From assembly GCF_007678255.1 (NCBI RefSeq), contig NZ_VEED01000015.1:62001-126000 (forward strand): a stretch of 64,000 nt of DNA, given 5' to 3'. The notes below the pieces were generated by a model, which was not told where the DNA came from, ran no database searches, and saw only the letters and a program-made list of their open reading frames with translations. Below are positions 1 to 9,724 of the stretch, one piece after another (within the stretch, counting starts at the first letter, position 1; each line of letters begins with the position of its first letter). Source of the stretch: Bacillus sp. X1(2014). Its GTDB lineage: Bacteria; Bacillota; Bacilli; Bacillales_B; DSM-18226. A program made the translations under genes and the position numbers.

Positions 1-544
1 CTACCCCATGGACCAAGGCAATATAGGTTCTTTTAATATTTCTCTTAAAAAGCATCTGGTCCATAATAGCCCCTGCTAGTGAATGTTTAGCAAAGAGGAT
101 GGCCCCTGACGTATCACGATCTAACCGGTGAATTTGCCGGATGTTCCTATTTTCTCCATTTGCTTGCAGATAAAATTGCACTGCATTAATCAGTGTATCT
201 TGATCTGTTATTGGGTCATTAGGATGGCTATTCATAAAGGGCGGTTTGTTAATAACCAAAACATGTTCATCCTCAAAAAGTATGTCTATGTCTATATAAT
301 TTGGTGAAATTTCTATCTTTTCGTCCTCAAACAGTTTTAATTGCAACTTAGAACCCTTGACGAGAGGCATGGTCCAGTTTGCGCGTTCCCCATTAATTTT
401 TACCTTATTCTCCATTCTAAAAGTATGGGTTAATTTTTTAGGGGTTTCCCAGACATGCCGAAAAATATCCTCGATCGTTTTTCCAGTCCATTCTAATGGG
501 ACGACTATTTGAAACCATTCTCCCATTCGCATTGTGTTTAGCAT
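1..544 (-). CDS. RluA-family RNA pseudouridine synthase, C-terminus cut off by the window edge
   Basis: The gene runs off the left edge; about 181 N-terminal codons are visible. The family converts specific uridines in rRNA or tRNA to pseudouridine. The RluA signature HRLDRDTSG lies at about residues 138-146 and includes the catalytic Asp. It is preceded by VLVINKPPFMNSHP, the usual strand before the active site. The start at 544 is preceded by AAGGAG with good spacing. The divergent YhcU-like gene next door matches the B. subtilis yhcT-yhcU neighbourhood, so this is most likely the YhcT orthologue. The RNA target cannot be told from sequence. Confidence 0.9.
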   Translation of the reverse strand, partial: MLNTMRMGEWFQIVVPLEWTGKTIEDIFRHVWETPKKLTHTFRMENKVKINGERANWTMPLVKGSKLQLKLFEDEKIEISPNYIDIDILFEDEHVLVINKPPFMNSHPNDPITDQDTLINAVQFYLQANGENRNIRQIHRLDRDTSGAILFAKHSLAGAIMDQMLFKRNIKRTYIALVHGV

Positions 545-651
545 TTAATTCTCCTTAAGGTTATAATTACCACCGTCAATACTGACTTAGTTATGTTATT
601 CTTATCATATACAATACGACAGAAATAAGCGATGGCAAAGGTGGGTTATTA

Positions 652-1038
652 GTGAAAATTGTGTTTGCCTCGACACCGAGTCAAGAGGAAGAAATTAATG
701 GACTAGTGAGATACATCTATTCGAATATATTTCCGATCTATTTTACTGATGAGGAGATTTGTCAGTTTGAGCGATTAAAGGTTTTGCATACATCTGAAGA
801 GTTCAATACATTAAAAGATGCCTTTCAGGTCATGACGTGTATTCAAACATTAATCTCCATTCTAGAGTCCTCTCAACCTGATGAACAGTATGCCTCATTA
901 TTTAACAAAAATGTTGAGACATTAACGGAGTTTGGTTTACTGTTTCCATTCAAATATGAACATTTTGAAGAAGCAAAAAATATTAGAATTCCCATGCTAA
1001 GTATCTATTCTAAAGCGGATAATGAGTTACTAATATAA
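652..1038 (+). CDS. YhcU-like conserved hypothetical protein
   Basis: A 128-residue soluble protein with no signal peptide, membrane segment or catalytic motif that I can see. Start is GTG at 652, which begins MKIVFASTPSQEEE. There is no strong Shine-Dalgarno; the upstream bases are GGTGGG. It is transcribed away from the pseudouridine synthase and has its own terminator. Length and the N-terminal sequence fit YhcU of B. subtilis (DUF5365-type, recalled), whose function is unknown. Identity rests on position plus partial recall of the family. Confidence 0.75.
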   Translation: MKIVFASTPSQEEEINGLVRYIYSNIFPIYFTDEEICQFERLKVLHTSEEFNTLKDAFQVMTCIQTLISILESSQPDEQYASLFNKNVETLTEFGLLFPFKYEHFEEAKNIRIPMLSIYSKADNELLI

Positions 1039-1044
1039 GAAAGT

Positions 1045-1078
1045 AAAAGTCTGCATATGCGGGCTTTTATTTTTTTTC
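1045..1078 (+). terminator. Rho-independent terminator after the yhcU-like gene
   Basis: Ten-pair stem AAAAGTCTGC / GCGGGCTTTT (two G-U pairs) with an ATAT loop, followed by a run of eight T. Confidence 0.8.
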
Positions 1079-1231
1079 TACTAATAATAGTGGTTTTTGA
1101 GGTAATATAGAAAAAGAACTGATTAAATGTAGTTCTGCGAAAATTGTCGTTTAATTTCATGAGATTTTTAAAGGAGTAACATAGTCGAAATTAGAAACAA
1201 TAACAGTAGACAGAATTTGGAGGAGATCCCT

Positions 1232-2974
1232 ATGGACTGGAAAAAGACAGCGAGAAGTTGGATGGAATTTGATGGATTGGATACTGAATTACAGGATCAA
1301 TTAAAACAATTGATGAAGGATGAAAGGCAAGTAGAAGAGGCTTTTTATAAAAATTTAGAATTTGGTACTGGTGGTATGCGTGGAGAAATTGGGGTAGGCA
1401 CCAACCGAATGAACCTTTATACTGTTCGCAAAGCATCAGCTGGGCTGGCAGCATACATAAAAAACCATGGAATGGAAGCAAAACAACGTGGAGTTGTCAT
1501 TGCTTTTGATTCACGCCATAAATCTCCAGAATTTGCGCTAGAGGCTGCAAAAACATTGGCCACACAGGGGATACAAACATATGTGTTTGATGAATTAAGA
1601 CCGACTCCTGAATTATCTTTTGCCCTAAGATACTTAAATGCTTATTCAGGCATTGTGGTTACCGCAAGCCATAACCCACCTGAATATAATGGCTATAAAG
1701 TATATGGATCGGATGGAGGCCAACTGCCATTAGAAGCGGCAGATGAGGTAATCGCCATGGTAAATGAGATTGAAAATGAATTACTCATTGAGGTTGAAAG
1801 TGAAGAAAAGTTAAGAGCAGAAGGATTAATTAAAACGATTGGTTCGGAAATTGACCAAGCCTATACGGAGAAACTATTAACGATATCTGAGAATCCAACC
1901 CTTGCTCAAGAAACGGATATCAAAATCGTCTTTACTCCACTACATGGAACCGCTAATAAGCCTGTCCGTGCTGCACTTTCAGCATTGGGATATGAGAATG
2001 TAACGATCGTCAAAGAACAAGAACTTCCGGATCCAGAATTCTCAACGGTAAAAAGTCCTAACCCAGAAGAACATGCCGCCTTCGAATTAGCGATTCGTGA
2101 TGGAAAAAGAATCGGCGCAGACCTTCTCATTGCGACAGACCCTGATGCAGACCGTTTAGGGATTGCCGTATTAAATCCAGAGGGAGAATATGTCGTTCTC
2201 ACTGGTAACCAAACAGGTGCTTTATTACTGGATTACATCCTTACCCAGAAAAAGGAAAAAGGGTCACTACCAGAAAATGGAGTGGTTTTAAAAACAATCG
2301 TTACATCGGAAATAGGCCGGAAGATTGCTGAAGCTTATCAATTAGAAAGCGTTGATGTATTAACAGGGTTTAAATTTATCGCTGAAAAAATCAATCAATA
2401 TGAGGCAGCGGGCGATCGTAAATTTTTATTTGGATATGAGGAATCTTACGGATATTTAATTGGTGATTTTGCACGAGATAAAGATGCGGTACAGGCTGCT
2501 CTCTTAGCAACGGAAGTTTGTGCTTTTTATAAGAAACAGGGCATGTCCCTCTATGAAGGGTTGATGCAGGTATTTGAAAAGTATGGATATTACCAAGAAG
2601 GCCTACGCTCCCTAACCTTAAAGGGCAAGGAAGGCGCAGAGACGATTCAACAGTTATTGGCGTCTTTCCGTGCAGAGTCAATTACCAGCCTTGGAACATT
2701 GGCTACATCCACTGCGGAGGATTATTTAACAAGTACTCGTGTAACGGACAAAGGGCAAGAAACAATTGATTTACCAAAATCGAATGTTTTAAAGTATACA
2801 TTCGAAGATGGTTCATGGGTTTGTTTACGTCCTTCTGGTACAGAGCCAAAGGTGAAGTTCTATTTTGGTGTCAATAGTAACAGTTTAGAAGAAAGCAAAG
2901 CAAAACTTAAAACCATTGAAAATGATTTTATGGCGTTAGTTGACAATAAAATGAAATTGGTTCAGGAAATTTAA
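1232..2974 (+). CDS. pgcA: Alpha-phosphoglucomutase / phosphomannomutase family
   Basis: Interconverts glucose-6-phosphate and glucose-1-phosphate, feeding UDP-glucose for teichoic acid glycosylation and glycolipid anchors. The phosphoserine loop TASHNP is near residue 145, the metal-binding DPDADR near 303-308, and the sugar-phosphate loop RPSGTEPK near 533. Start chosen at ATG 1232 because GGAGGAG sits just upstream; an in-frame TTG at 1217 lies before that site and would overlap it. The resulting 580 residues match the usual Bacillus PgcA (YhxB) length. It is monocistronic or weakly linked to the SDR gene 48 bp downstream. Confidence 0.95.
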   Translation: MDWKKTARSWMEFDGLDTELQDQLKQLMKDERQVEEAFYKNLEFGTGGMRGEIGVGTNRMNLYTVRKASAGLAAYIKNHGMEAKQRGVVIAFDSRHKSPEFALEAAKTLATQGIQTYVFDELRPTPELSFALRYLNAYSGIVVTASHNPPEYNGYKVYGSDGGQLPLEAADEVIAMVNEIENELLIEVESEEKLRAEGLIKTIGSEIDQAYTEKLLTISENPTLAQETDIKIVFTPLHGTANKPVRAALSALGYENVTIVKEQELPDPEFSTVKSPNPEEHAAFELAIRDGKRIGADLLIATDPDADRLGIAVLNPEGEYVVLTGNQTGALLLDYILTQKKEKGSLPENGVVLKTIVTSEIGRKIAEAYQLESVDVLTGFKFIAEKINQYEAAGDRKFLFGYEESYGYLIGDFARDKDAVQAALLATEVCAFYKKQGMSLYEGLMQVFEKYGYYQEGLRSLTLKGKEGAETIQQLLASFRAESITSLGTLATSTAEDYLTSTRVTDKGQETIDLPKSNVLKYTFEDGSWVCLRPSGTEPKVKFYFGVNSNSLEESKAKLKTIENDFMALVDNKMKLVQEI

Positions 2975-3022
2975 TTGCCTTCCTAAACTAACTACGAACT
3001 TCATCATGAAAGGAAGAGAAAC

Positions 3023-3745
3023 ATGCTTAAAGACCAAATTGCCATTGTAACAGGCAGCTCTAGAGGAATTGGCAAGGAAATTGCCGTAAAACTGGCGGAG
3101 CAAGGAATGAAATTAACGATTGTGGGAAGTTCATCACAGATTTCAGAAACAGCTGAAGATCTAAAAAAAATGGGTTATGCAAATGTATTGCCTGTTCAGG
3201 CGGATGTCTCCAAAGAAGAAGATATGAAGGCAGTTGTTGAACAGACAATTGAAACATATGGTTCTATAGATCTTCTAGTTAACAATGCAGGTGTCGGCTT
3301 TTTTAAGTTAACGGAGGAAGTATCCTTAGAAGAATGGAAAAAGGTATTTGAAGTAAATGTACAAGGTGTATTCTTAGCGACAAAGGCAGTCTTACCACAT
3401 ATGAAAAGCCGAAAATCAGGAACGATTATAAACATTTCATCTGATGTAGCCCGTTATACAATCCCGAATGGTGCAGCTTATACGGCAACAAAATATGCTG
3501 TTCAAGGATTCTCTGGTTCAGTGGCTCAAGAAGTTCGTGAATATGGAATTCGTGTAGGTACGGTTAATCCAGGTATGGTTGATACGTATTTTGCTGAATC
3601 CACTCAAGGATTGCCAGAGAAAAATGACTGGCTCAAGGTAGAAGATATTGCAAACGCAGTTGTGTACATGGCATCTGCTCCAAAATATATGATGATTGAT
3701 GAAATTATTTTACACCCGTTTGCTCAACAATATCCGATCGCGTAA
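3023..3745 (+). CDS. Short-chain dehydrogenase/reductase (SDR)
   Basis: A classical 240-residue SDR. The Rossmann glycine motif TGSSRGIG is at residues 10-17, NNAG at about 88-91, and the catalytic Ser is followed by Tyr152-x-x-x-Lys156 (YTATK). An Asp after the second strand is absent and Ser residues follow, which leans towards NADP(H), but this is an inference. AAAGGAAGAG precedes the ATG. It closely resembles 3-oxoacyl-ACP reductase-like SDRs, yet substrate cannot be assigned. It lies between pgcA and the yhdB-like gene and ends at a strong terminator. Confidence 0.9.
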   Translation: MLKDQIAIVTGSSRGIGKEIAVKLAEQGMKLTIVGSSSQISETAEDLKKMGYANVLPVQADVSKEEDMKAVVEQTIETYGSIDLLVNNAGVGFFKLTEEVSLEEWKKVFEVNVQGVFLATKAVLPHMKSRKSGTIINISSDVARYTIPNGAAYTATKYAVQGFSGSVAQEVREYGIRVGTVNPGMVDTYFAESTQGLPEKNDWLKVEDIANAVVYMASAPKYMMIDEIILHPFAQQYPIA

Positions 3746-3768
3746 CCAAAATCATAAGACAGTTTTAA

Positions 3769-3805
3769 AACACGGCTCCCCACTTGTGGAAGCCGTGTTT
3801 TTTTT
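3769..3805 (+). terminator. Rho-independent terminator
   Basis: Stem AACACGGCT / AGCCGTGTT after the SDR gene, followed by eight T. The reverse strand also has T residues, so it may serve the convergent yhdB-like gene. Confidence 0.85.
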
Positions 3806-3870
3806 GGTGGTGGAATTCTTTGGTCCGGTAGTAAAAAGTTTCTCAATTTCATTTGCATTCACTTGTTAAA

Positions 3871-4125
3871 TTAGGAAAGACTATACATCGGTATCTCATT
3901 TGGGTCAGTTTCTACGGTTTCATTCGCATGGTCAATGTATCGCAGCAGGTTATACAGTTTTGTTTCAATTACCGTGTAATCACGTTCGAAATTGTAAGCA
4001 TGCAGGAATTGTTCAATTCTTTTAGATAAAAATTGGTCTTTTGTTCGTACCATTAAAATCAGCAAATTATCCCACTCAGAACGATGTGTATAATACAACG
4101 CTCGATCATAATCCATTTTATTCAT
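3871..4125 (-). CDS. yhdB: YhdB-like small conserved protein
   Basis: An 84-residue soluble protein beginning MNKMDYDRALYYTHRSEWDN; the internal stretch RALYYTHRSEWDNLLILMV is what I recognise as YhdB of Bacillus. Function unknown. GGAGGAG lies about 10 bases before the ATG at 4125; the internal ATG at 4116 is less well spaced. Its position between pgcA and spoVR agrees with the B. subtilis yhx-yhd order, which supports the name. Confidence 0.75.
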   Translation of the reverse strand: MNKMDYDRALYYTHRSEWDNLLILMVRTKDQFLSKRIEQFLHAYNFERDYTVIETKLYNLLRYIDHANETVETDPNEIPMYSLS

Positions 4126-4262
4126 TTGTTTTTATCTCCTCCTTATTAGGAGTTGAGATTATTGTATGATATTTTAACGATAACTTTCACAGAAAATGTT
4201 GGACATTCACTATTTACGCTGTTTTCAACATTTACCTGCATAATTAAATTAGTGGAGGTCAT

Positions 4263-5249
4263 ATGGATAAAATTATAATCTGTATCATCGTTTTTTTTAC
4301 AATTCAGCAGGAAAATGTGACAAGCGCAAAAATTGTTAAAGGCAATAATCGTTATAGTTTTGAGATGCTGGAAGATGACCTCTCAAAAATAAACAAAAAA
4401 TATAAAGAAAAAATAAAAGTTCAATCAATCGGTACATCCCACTTTGGTCGTGATATTTGGGCAATCAAGCTAGGAACAGGTAAGAAAAATGTGGTCTTAA
4501 TTGGTTCTCATCATGGAAGAGAATGGATGACTAGTCTCATGTTGATGAAAATGCTTGAGTCATATGCATCGACATATAATGAGAGAACCTTTTTAGGCTT
4601 CAAGTCCAATCAAATTTTCAATGATGTCTCCATTTGGTTTGTACCGATGTTAAATCCTGATGGTGTAACCATCCAACAGAACGATTTGAAAAGTTTCCCA
4701 TCTAAACATCAGCGGCTTTTGGTCAGGATGAATGATGGATCAAAAGATTTCAAACGATGGAAAGCTAATGGTTTGGGAATTGACCTGAACAGGCAATATC
4801 CAGCAGGATGGGAAAGTCTCGATCGAGAACCAGCTTCTCCTTGGTATAAATTCTATAAAGGGAAAGAACCACTGGAATCCAAAGAAGTAAGATGCCTTAC
4901 AAATTTTATTAAGGATATTGACCCTACGATCGCCATTGCTTATCACACTGCAGGCAGAGAAATTTATTGGAACTATAAAAATGAGGGAAATTTGAAACGG
5001 GATAAACGGATTGCGAAAAAAATATCGAATCTAACTGGTTATAAATTAGCAGTGCCTGATAAAAATGCTACGGGCGGCGGGTTCACCGATTGGTTTATCA
5101 CAACTTATCATCGGCCGGCGCTTACAATAGAAATAAGTTATTTAGTTGGTGAAACCAATCCACCCTTATCTATTTTCCAAAAGGAATGGAAACGAAATCG
5201 AAATGTAGGGATAAAAATAGCGAAAGAGGCTAAAAAAATATCAAATTAA
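4263..5249 (+). CDS. Secreted M14-family zinc carboxypeptidase
   Basis: A 328-residue metallopeptidase with a hydrophobic N-terminal export segment (about residues 3-16). Zinc ligands appear as HHGRE near residues 81-86 and a His in AYHTAG near 226. The general base Glu is in LTIEIS near residue 288. LNPDGV and the Arg-rich DLNRQYP are typical of the family. Bacillus M14 enzymes of this form are often gamma-D-glutamyl-diamino-acid peptidases acting on the peptidoglycan stem. That role is an inference, helped by the adjacent sporulation gene spoVR. GTGGAGGTC precedes the ATG. Confidence 0.85.
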   Translation: MDKIIICIIVFFTIQQENVTSAKIVKGNNRYSFEMLEDDLSKINKKYKEKIKVQSIGTSHFGRDIWAIKLGTGKKNVVLIGSHHGREWMTSLMLMKMLESYASTYNERTFLGFKSNQIFNDVSIWFVPMLNPDGVTIQQNDLKSFPSKHQRLLVRMNDGSKDFKRWKANGLGIDLNRQYPAGWESLDREPASPWYKFYKGKEPLESKEVRCLTNFIKDIDPTIAIAYHTAGREIYWNYKNEGNLKRDKRIAKKISNLTGYKLAVPDKNATGGGFTDWFITTYHRPALTIEISYLVGETNPPLSIFQKEWKRNRNVGIKIAKEAKKISN

Positions 5250-5339
5250 ATCCATACTTGCCTATTGTTTTTTCTATCTTGTTTCATCATTCCCCTTTTT
5301 ACTTCATACATTGTGGTAAGAGGAAAAGGGGGAATGGCA

Positions 5340-6755
5340 ATGAATGTGGAAGGACGTAATGCACTGGAATATGCGATCAGTGAAATTACTGAAATCGCAA
5401 CTGGGTTTGGTTTGGATTTTTATCCCATGCGCTATGAAATCTGCCCTGCTGAAATTATTTATACATTTGGGGCCTATGGAATGCCAACCCGATTTTCACA
5501 TTGGAGCTTCGGAAAGCAATTTCACAAAATGAAACTTCATTATGATTTAGGCCTGAGTAAAATTTATGAATTAGTTATCAATTCCAATCCATGCTATGCT
5601 TTTTTGCTTGACTCTAACACCCTTATACAAAATAAATTAATTGTTGCCCACGTATTAGCACACTGTGACTTCTTTAAGAATAATGTGCGTTTTCAAAATA
5701 CGAAGCGGGATATGGTCGAAAGTATGGCAGCTACGGCTGAAAGGATTCATCAATATGAAATTCAATACGGCAAAAAGGAGGTAGAGACCTTCCTTGACGC
5801 GGTATTGGCCATCGATGAACACATTGACCCATCATTGATGAGACCAAAGTTATCTTGGTCTATCGGAGATGACGAGTCAGATGATGAACATGAAATTCAA
5901 GCGGCTACGCCCTATGATGATCTATGGGGATTAGATGAAAAGGATAAAAAGGAAACGAATCAACCAAGGAAACGGAAATTTCCTCCTAAACCAGAGAAGG
6001 ACCTATTATTATTTATTGAAACCTACAGTCGCGAGTTAACCGATTGGCAGCGAGATATCTTGACAATGATGCGGGAGGAAATGCTTTACTTCTGGCCGCA
6101 ACTTGAAACAAAAATCATGAATGAAGGCTGGGCTTCTTTTTGGCATCAACGGATACTACGAGAAATGGATTTAACAAGTGGTGAAGCCATCGAATTTGCT
6201 AAATTGAATGCCGGCGTGGTGCAGCCTTCCAAAACAGGAATCAATCCATATTACCTTGGAATCAAGATTTTTGAGGATATTGAGGAGCGGTACAATAATC
6301 CAACAGAGGATATGATTCGAAGGGGAGTAATACCAGGGTCTGGAAGAGAAAAGATATTTGAAGTTCGTGAAGTAGAGTCTGATATTTCCTTTTTGCGAAA
6401 CTATCTTAATAAAGATCTGGTCATGCGAGAAGATATGTATCTTTTCCAAAAACAAGGAAGGGACTACAAAATTGTCGATAAACAATGGGAACAGGTTCGC
6501 GATCAGCTTGTAAATATGCGGGTAAATGGCGGTTTCCCTTATATAACGGTTAATGATGGAGATTATTTAAAAAATGGTGAACTTTATTTAAAGCATTGGT
6601 ATGAAGGTGTGGAACTTGATGTTAAATATCTCGAAAAAGTACTTCCATATATCCAGCAGCTTTGGGGAAGGCCAGTCCATATCGAATCGATGATCGAAGA
6701 AAGAAAAATGTTGTTCTCCTATGATGGGAAAGGGGTGCATCGTAAATATTTGTAA
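5340..6755 (+). CDS. spoVR: Stage V sporulation protein R (SpoVR family)
   Basis: Family protein involved in spore cortex formation; biochemical function not settled. The protein is soluble, rich in acidic and aromatic residues. It carries the recognisable [12 protein letters not shown] segment and the C-terminal [10 protein letters not shown]. Start chosen at ATG 5340: GGGGG ends seven bases upstream. The ATG at 5334 sits too close to it, and the longer reading frame from 5265 has a hydrophobic N-terminus with no ribosome site. The chosen start gives 471 residues, close to the family length. It ends at its own terminator. Confidence 0.92.
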   Translation: MNVEGRNALEYAISEITEIATGFGLDFYPMRYEICPAEIIYTFGAYGMPTRFSHWSFGKQFHKMKLHYDLGLSKIYELVINSNPCYAFLLDSNTLIQNKLIVAHVLAHCDFFKNNVRFQNTKRDMVESMAATAERIHQYEIQYGKKEVETFLDAVLAIDEHIDPSLMRPKLSWSIGDDESDDEHEIQAATPYDDLWGLDEKDKKETNQPRKRKFPPKPEKDLLLFIETYSRELTDWQRDILTMMREEMLYFWPQLETKIMNEGWASFWHQRILREMDLTSGEAIEFAKLNAGVVQPSKTGINPYYLGIKIFEDIEERYNNPTEDMIRRGVIPGSGREKIFEVREVESDISFLRNYLNKDLVMREDMYLFQKQGRDYKIVDKQWEQVRDQLVNMRVNGGFPYITVNDGDYLKNGELYLKHWYEGVELDVKYLEKVLPYIQQLWGRPVHIESMIEERKMLFSYDGKGVHRKYL

Positions 6756-6762
6756 TTTCTTT

Positions 6763-6799
6763 AGGCTATCTTGTACTATCAAGATAGCCTATTTTTTAT
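6763..6799 (+). terminator. Rho-independent terminator after spoVR
   Basis: Eleven-pair stem AGGCTATCTTG / CAAGATAGCCT with a short loop and an ATTTTTT tail. Confidence 0.9.
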
Positions 6800-6887
6800 T
6801 TATGGACAATAGAAGACAGGAAAAATCATTTCATGAATATAAATTGTTTACTGAAGTGAACACTATGCTAAAAAGGGGATAAATTTG

Positions 6888-7640
6888 ATGAAACAAACGC
6901 TAAGCCCTAATGTGCTTTCTGTTTTAGAAGACAAAATTAAATTAATTAAATCACAAAAAGGAGCGATATATTTAGTCGGTCCGATTCGGCTTCCAGTTAA
7001 TTTATATGGTGAAACGGTCGTTTTTAAATGGTACTGCTGGCTGAATTGTGATGAAGTGACAGAGGATTTTGAAAGAATTATCGAAAAATTATCTTCGGCT
7101 AATTTAGCGGAGTTCCAACAATCTAGTGTGTTAGTATACGGAGATTTTGAATACGGAGACGATGCAATTATAAGATTCCACTCAATTTGCCATACAGGGG
7201 ATATTTTTGGGAGCAAACGGTGTGATTGTGGTTTCCAATTAAAACAGTCAATGAAGATGATCTCAGAACATGGTACAGGAGCGCTATTCTATTTAGCTAA
7301 CCATGAAGGAAGAGGGATTGGTTTATTTAGCAAGGCAATGGCCTATGTTCTTCAAGAAAACGGTTATGATACGGTTGAAGCGAATGAAGGTCTTGGTTTT
7401 GTTGATGATTCAAGAAATTATGGAGATGCGATTTTAGTTCTTAAAGCATTACGATCAAAACCTGTAACACTTATGACTAACAACCCGAAAAAATTGGAAG
7501 CCTTAAAAAGCTCTGGTTTAGAGGTCTCAGGCCGAAAGCCCTTGTGGGGTGATGTATCTGAGTATAACGAAAAGTACCTTCAGACAAAAATTAAACGTTC
7601 AGGTCATTTAAAAGATAAGGAGACTTGTCCAAATGACTAA
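6888..7640 (+). CDS. Stand-alone GTP cyclohydrolase II-like enzyme (RibA type)
   Basis: GTP cyclohydrolase II opens GTP to a diaminopyrimidine, the first riboflavin step. Zinc-ligand cysteines are present (C-x10-C-x-C in HSICHTGDIFGSKRCDC), then EGRGIGL, TNNPKK and a C-terminal GHL. It differs from standard RibA in several ways. The usual HSECLTGD is HSICHTGD. One extra residue precedes EGRG (ANHEGRG). There is an N-terminal insert, and no DHBP-synthase domain is fused as in B. subtilis RibBA. Start ATG 6888 has AAGGGGA eight bases upstream. It overlaps ribD by 8 bp. Confidence 0.85.
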   Translation: MKQTLSPNVLSVLEDKIKLIKSQKGAIYLVGPIRLPVNLYGETVVFKWYCWLNCDEVTEDFERIIEKLSSANLAEFQQSSVLVYGDFEYGDDAIIRFHSICHTGDIFGSKRCDCGFQLKQSMKMISEHGTGALFYLANHEGRGIGLFSKAMAYVLQENGYDTVEANEGLGFVDDSRNYGDAILVLKALRSKPVTLMTNNPKKLEALKSSGLEVSGRKPLWGDVSEYNEKYLQTKIKRSGHLKDKETCPND

Positions 7641-8742
7641 TCATGAATTCTATATGGATTTAGCTTTAAAAAATGCCAAAGCAATGAAAGGTCAAACTGA
7701 TCCCAATCCACTTGTTGGAGCCGTAATAGTGAATGATAACCGTGTAGTCGGAATCGGTGCTCATTTAAAAGCAGGAGAGCCGCATGCTGAGATTCACGCA
7801 CTACGTATGGCTGGTGAAGCGGCAAAGGGAGGGACCATTTATGTGACATTGGAACCATGCTCCCATTATGGCAGGACAGGCCCCTGTGCAGTCGCAATCG
7901 TTGAGGCAGAAATTAAAAAAGTGGTAATCGCTACACTTGACCCAAATCCTGTAGTTGCAGGTAATGGTGTTAAAATACTAAAAGAAGCTGGAATCGAAGT
8001 GATTATTGGAGTTCTACAAGAGGAATCCCAAAGGATGAATGAAGTGTTCAATAAGTTTATTGTCGAGAGAAAGCCATTTGTCACTTTAAAATCAGGGGTT
8101 ACCTTAGATGGGAAAATTGCCACACATACTTCAAATAGTAAATGGATTACTTCGCCAGAATCAAGGACGGATGTTCATCATCTTCGTAATGAAAATATGG
8201 CGATACTTGTAGGTGTAAATACAGTAATAGAAGATAACCCTGAATTAACGACGAGGATCCCAAATGGGAGAAATCCTATTCGGGTAATTCTGGATTCAAC
8301 TTTAAAAATTCCTTTAGAGTCAAAGGTTGTCACCGATAACCTTGCAGAAACGTGGATTTTTACAAGCAAGAATTATGACGCGGCAAAAGAAGAAGCCTTA
8401 AAGTCTTTAGGGGTTAAGGTTTTTGTCACCAATGGATTAGAAAGAGTAGACCCTAATGAAGTGGTCCAAATATTAGGTGAGAACCTGGTCTCTTCCGTTT
8501 TAATTGAAGGAGGAGGGACTATTAATGCATCCTTCCTAGAAAATAAATGTATTGATAAAGTCATCCTATACTTTGCACCAAAATTAATTGGTGGAAAGCA
8601 TGCACCAACTTTCCTCGAAGGTACAGGAATAGAGAAAATGGCTGATGCAGTTGATCTATTGGACACTTCAATCATTAAAATTGGAAAAGATTATAAATTT
8701 ATTGGCTATCCAAGTTATTCAAAAGAGGGAATTATGCGATGA
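7633..8742 (+). CDS. ribD: Bifunctional riboflavin deaminase/reductase RibD
   Basis: Catalyses deamination then NADPH-dependent reduction of the ring-opened pyrimidine from GTP cyclohydrolase II. The N-terminal deaminase has zinc-site motifs GEPHAEIHA (near residue 52) and TLEPCSHYGRTGPC (near 75-90). The C-terminal reductase starts at about residue 150 (KSGVTLDGKIATHTSNSKWI) and carries LIEGGGTINASF. At 369 residues it is the normal length. It sits between a GTP cyclohydrolase II and a HAD phosphatase with overlapping ends, so the three are probably translated together. No ribE, ribBA or ribH is present. Confidence 0.93.
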   Translation: MTNHEFYMDLALKNAKAMKGQTDPNPLVGAVIVNDNRVVGIGAHLKAGEPHAEIHALRMAGEAAKGGTIYVTLEPCSHYGRTGPCAVAIVEAEIKKVVIATLDPNPVVAGNGVKILKEAGIEVIIGVLQEESQRMNEVFNKFIVERKPFVTLKSGVTLDGKIATHTSNSKWITSPESRTDVHHLRNENMAILVGVNTVIEDNPELTTRIPNGRNPIRVILDSTLKIPLESKVVTDNLAETWIFTSKNYDAAKEEALKSLGVKVFVTNGLERVDPNEVVQILGENLVSSVLIEGGGTINASFLENKCIDKVILYFAPKLIGGKHAPTFLEGTGIEKMADAVDLLDTSIIKIGKDYKFIGYPSYSKEGIMR

Positions 8743-9308
8743 GATTTGGTTTTGATATTGATGATACATTAATCAATCTACGAGAACATGCTTTTAATAT
8801 CTATAATAAAAGGTTGAATCAGAATGTTCCAATTGAACTTTTTCATAACTTAAAAAGAGTTGAAATACATGAACCTTTTGGATTGACTGATCTACAAGGA
8901 AAAGAAATGTGGAATAAATCATTAGAAGAAATTTATTATACGTCATGCCCAGCCTTTCCAGATGCAGTTGAAACATTACAACAACTTGAGAAGAATGGGC
9001 ACGAGATATACTATGTAACAGCAAGACCTAAAGAACATGGTGAACGAACGAAGATTTGGTTAAAAGAAAACGGTTTTCCCGTTCAAGATGAAAGATTTTT
9101 TTACGGAATGCAGGATCATGAAAAAGTAGAAATCATAAAAAAATTAAAGCTTGATTATTACTTTGATGATAAACCAGAAGTATTAAATACATTATTAAAC
9201 GAATCCATTAAAATTTTTCTTCGCGATCAATCCTATAATCGTCACTTAAACTTTCCACGGATCGTAAATTGGAGTGACCTTGAGGAAATCATTACAGAAA
9301 AAGTATAA
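8739..9308 (+). CDS. HAD-superfamily phosphatase / 5'-nucleotidase-like
   Basis: A 189-residue HAD protein. Motif I is DIDDTL at residues 6-11. Motif II is in YYVTARP near residue 93, a conserved Lys follows, and motif IV is YYFDDKPE near 145. This layout is that of the NT5C-type/YqfW-like nucleotidases. It overlaps the ribD stop by four bases (ATGA), so it belongs to the same operon. An attractive inference is that it removes phosphate from the RibD product, a step done by HAD enzymes in B. subtilis. Ordinary nucleotidase activity is equally possible. Confidence 0.85.
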   Translation: MRFGFDIDDTLINLREHAFNIYNKRLNQNVPIELFHNLKRVEIHEPFGLTDLQGKEMWNKSLEEIYYTSCPAFPDAVETLQQLEKNGHEIYYVTARPKEHGERTKIWLKENGFPVQDERFFYGMQDHEKVEIIKKLKLDYYFDDKPEVLNTLLNESIKIFLRDQSYNRHLNFPRIVNWSDLEEIITEKV

Positions 9309-9384
9309 AAATAAAGGCTGTTTTCGGAATAATTGTTGTTTTTGGAACCAATTTAATCATAAAAATTTACAGAAGGAATTATAA

Positions 9385-9634
9385 TTCGGACACGATTGCT
9401 TTTGAAGCCACGAATGCAGTCCGAAAACGACCGATGTTCGGACACGATTGCCTTTGAAATCACGAAAGCTGTCCGAAAACCACCGATGTTTGGACAGGAT
9501 TGTCTTTAAAATCATGAAAGCTGTCCGAAGACGACCGATGTTCGGACAGGATTGCCTTTGAAATCATGAAAGCTGTCCGAAGACGACCGATGTTCGGACA
9601 GGATTGCTTTTGAAGTTACGAAAGCTGTCCGAAT
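9385..9634 (+). repeat. Tandem array, five copies of a 52-bp unit with an internal hairpin
   Basis: Unit starts TTCGGACA at 9385, 9437, 9489, 9541 and 9593: an exact 52-base period. Within a unit TTCGGACA is mirrored about 34 bases later by TGTCCGAA (AGTCCGAA in the first copy), so each repeat can form a stem-loop. Copies differ by point changes only. No coding frame is kept. It lies between the rib-like operon and the ald terminator. Confidence 0.9.
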
Positions 9635-9682
9635 GGGCCACGAATGGAACACAGCAACAAAGTTAACGATAAGAGCCAAAAT

Positions 9683-9717
9683 AAAAGAAGGCAGCTAATT
9701 AATTGCTGCCTTCTTTT
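9683..9717. terminator. Bidirectional terminator between the repeat array and ald
   Basis: Stem AAAAGAAGGCAGC / GCTGCCTTCTTTT with a nine-base loop; T runs on both strands. It is correctly placed for ald on the minus strand. Confidence 0.9.
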
Positions 9718-9724
9718 ATTAAGA

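Noticed and set aside
6800..6887. FMN riboswitch before the rib-like operon
   Set aside because: The 90-base leader has none of the conserved blocks of the RFN element and is too short to hold it.
9385..9634. CRISPR array
   Set aside because: The whole 52-base unit is repeated; there are no unique spacers and no cas genes in the window. The same holds for 36849-37040.
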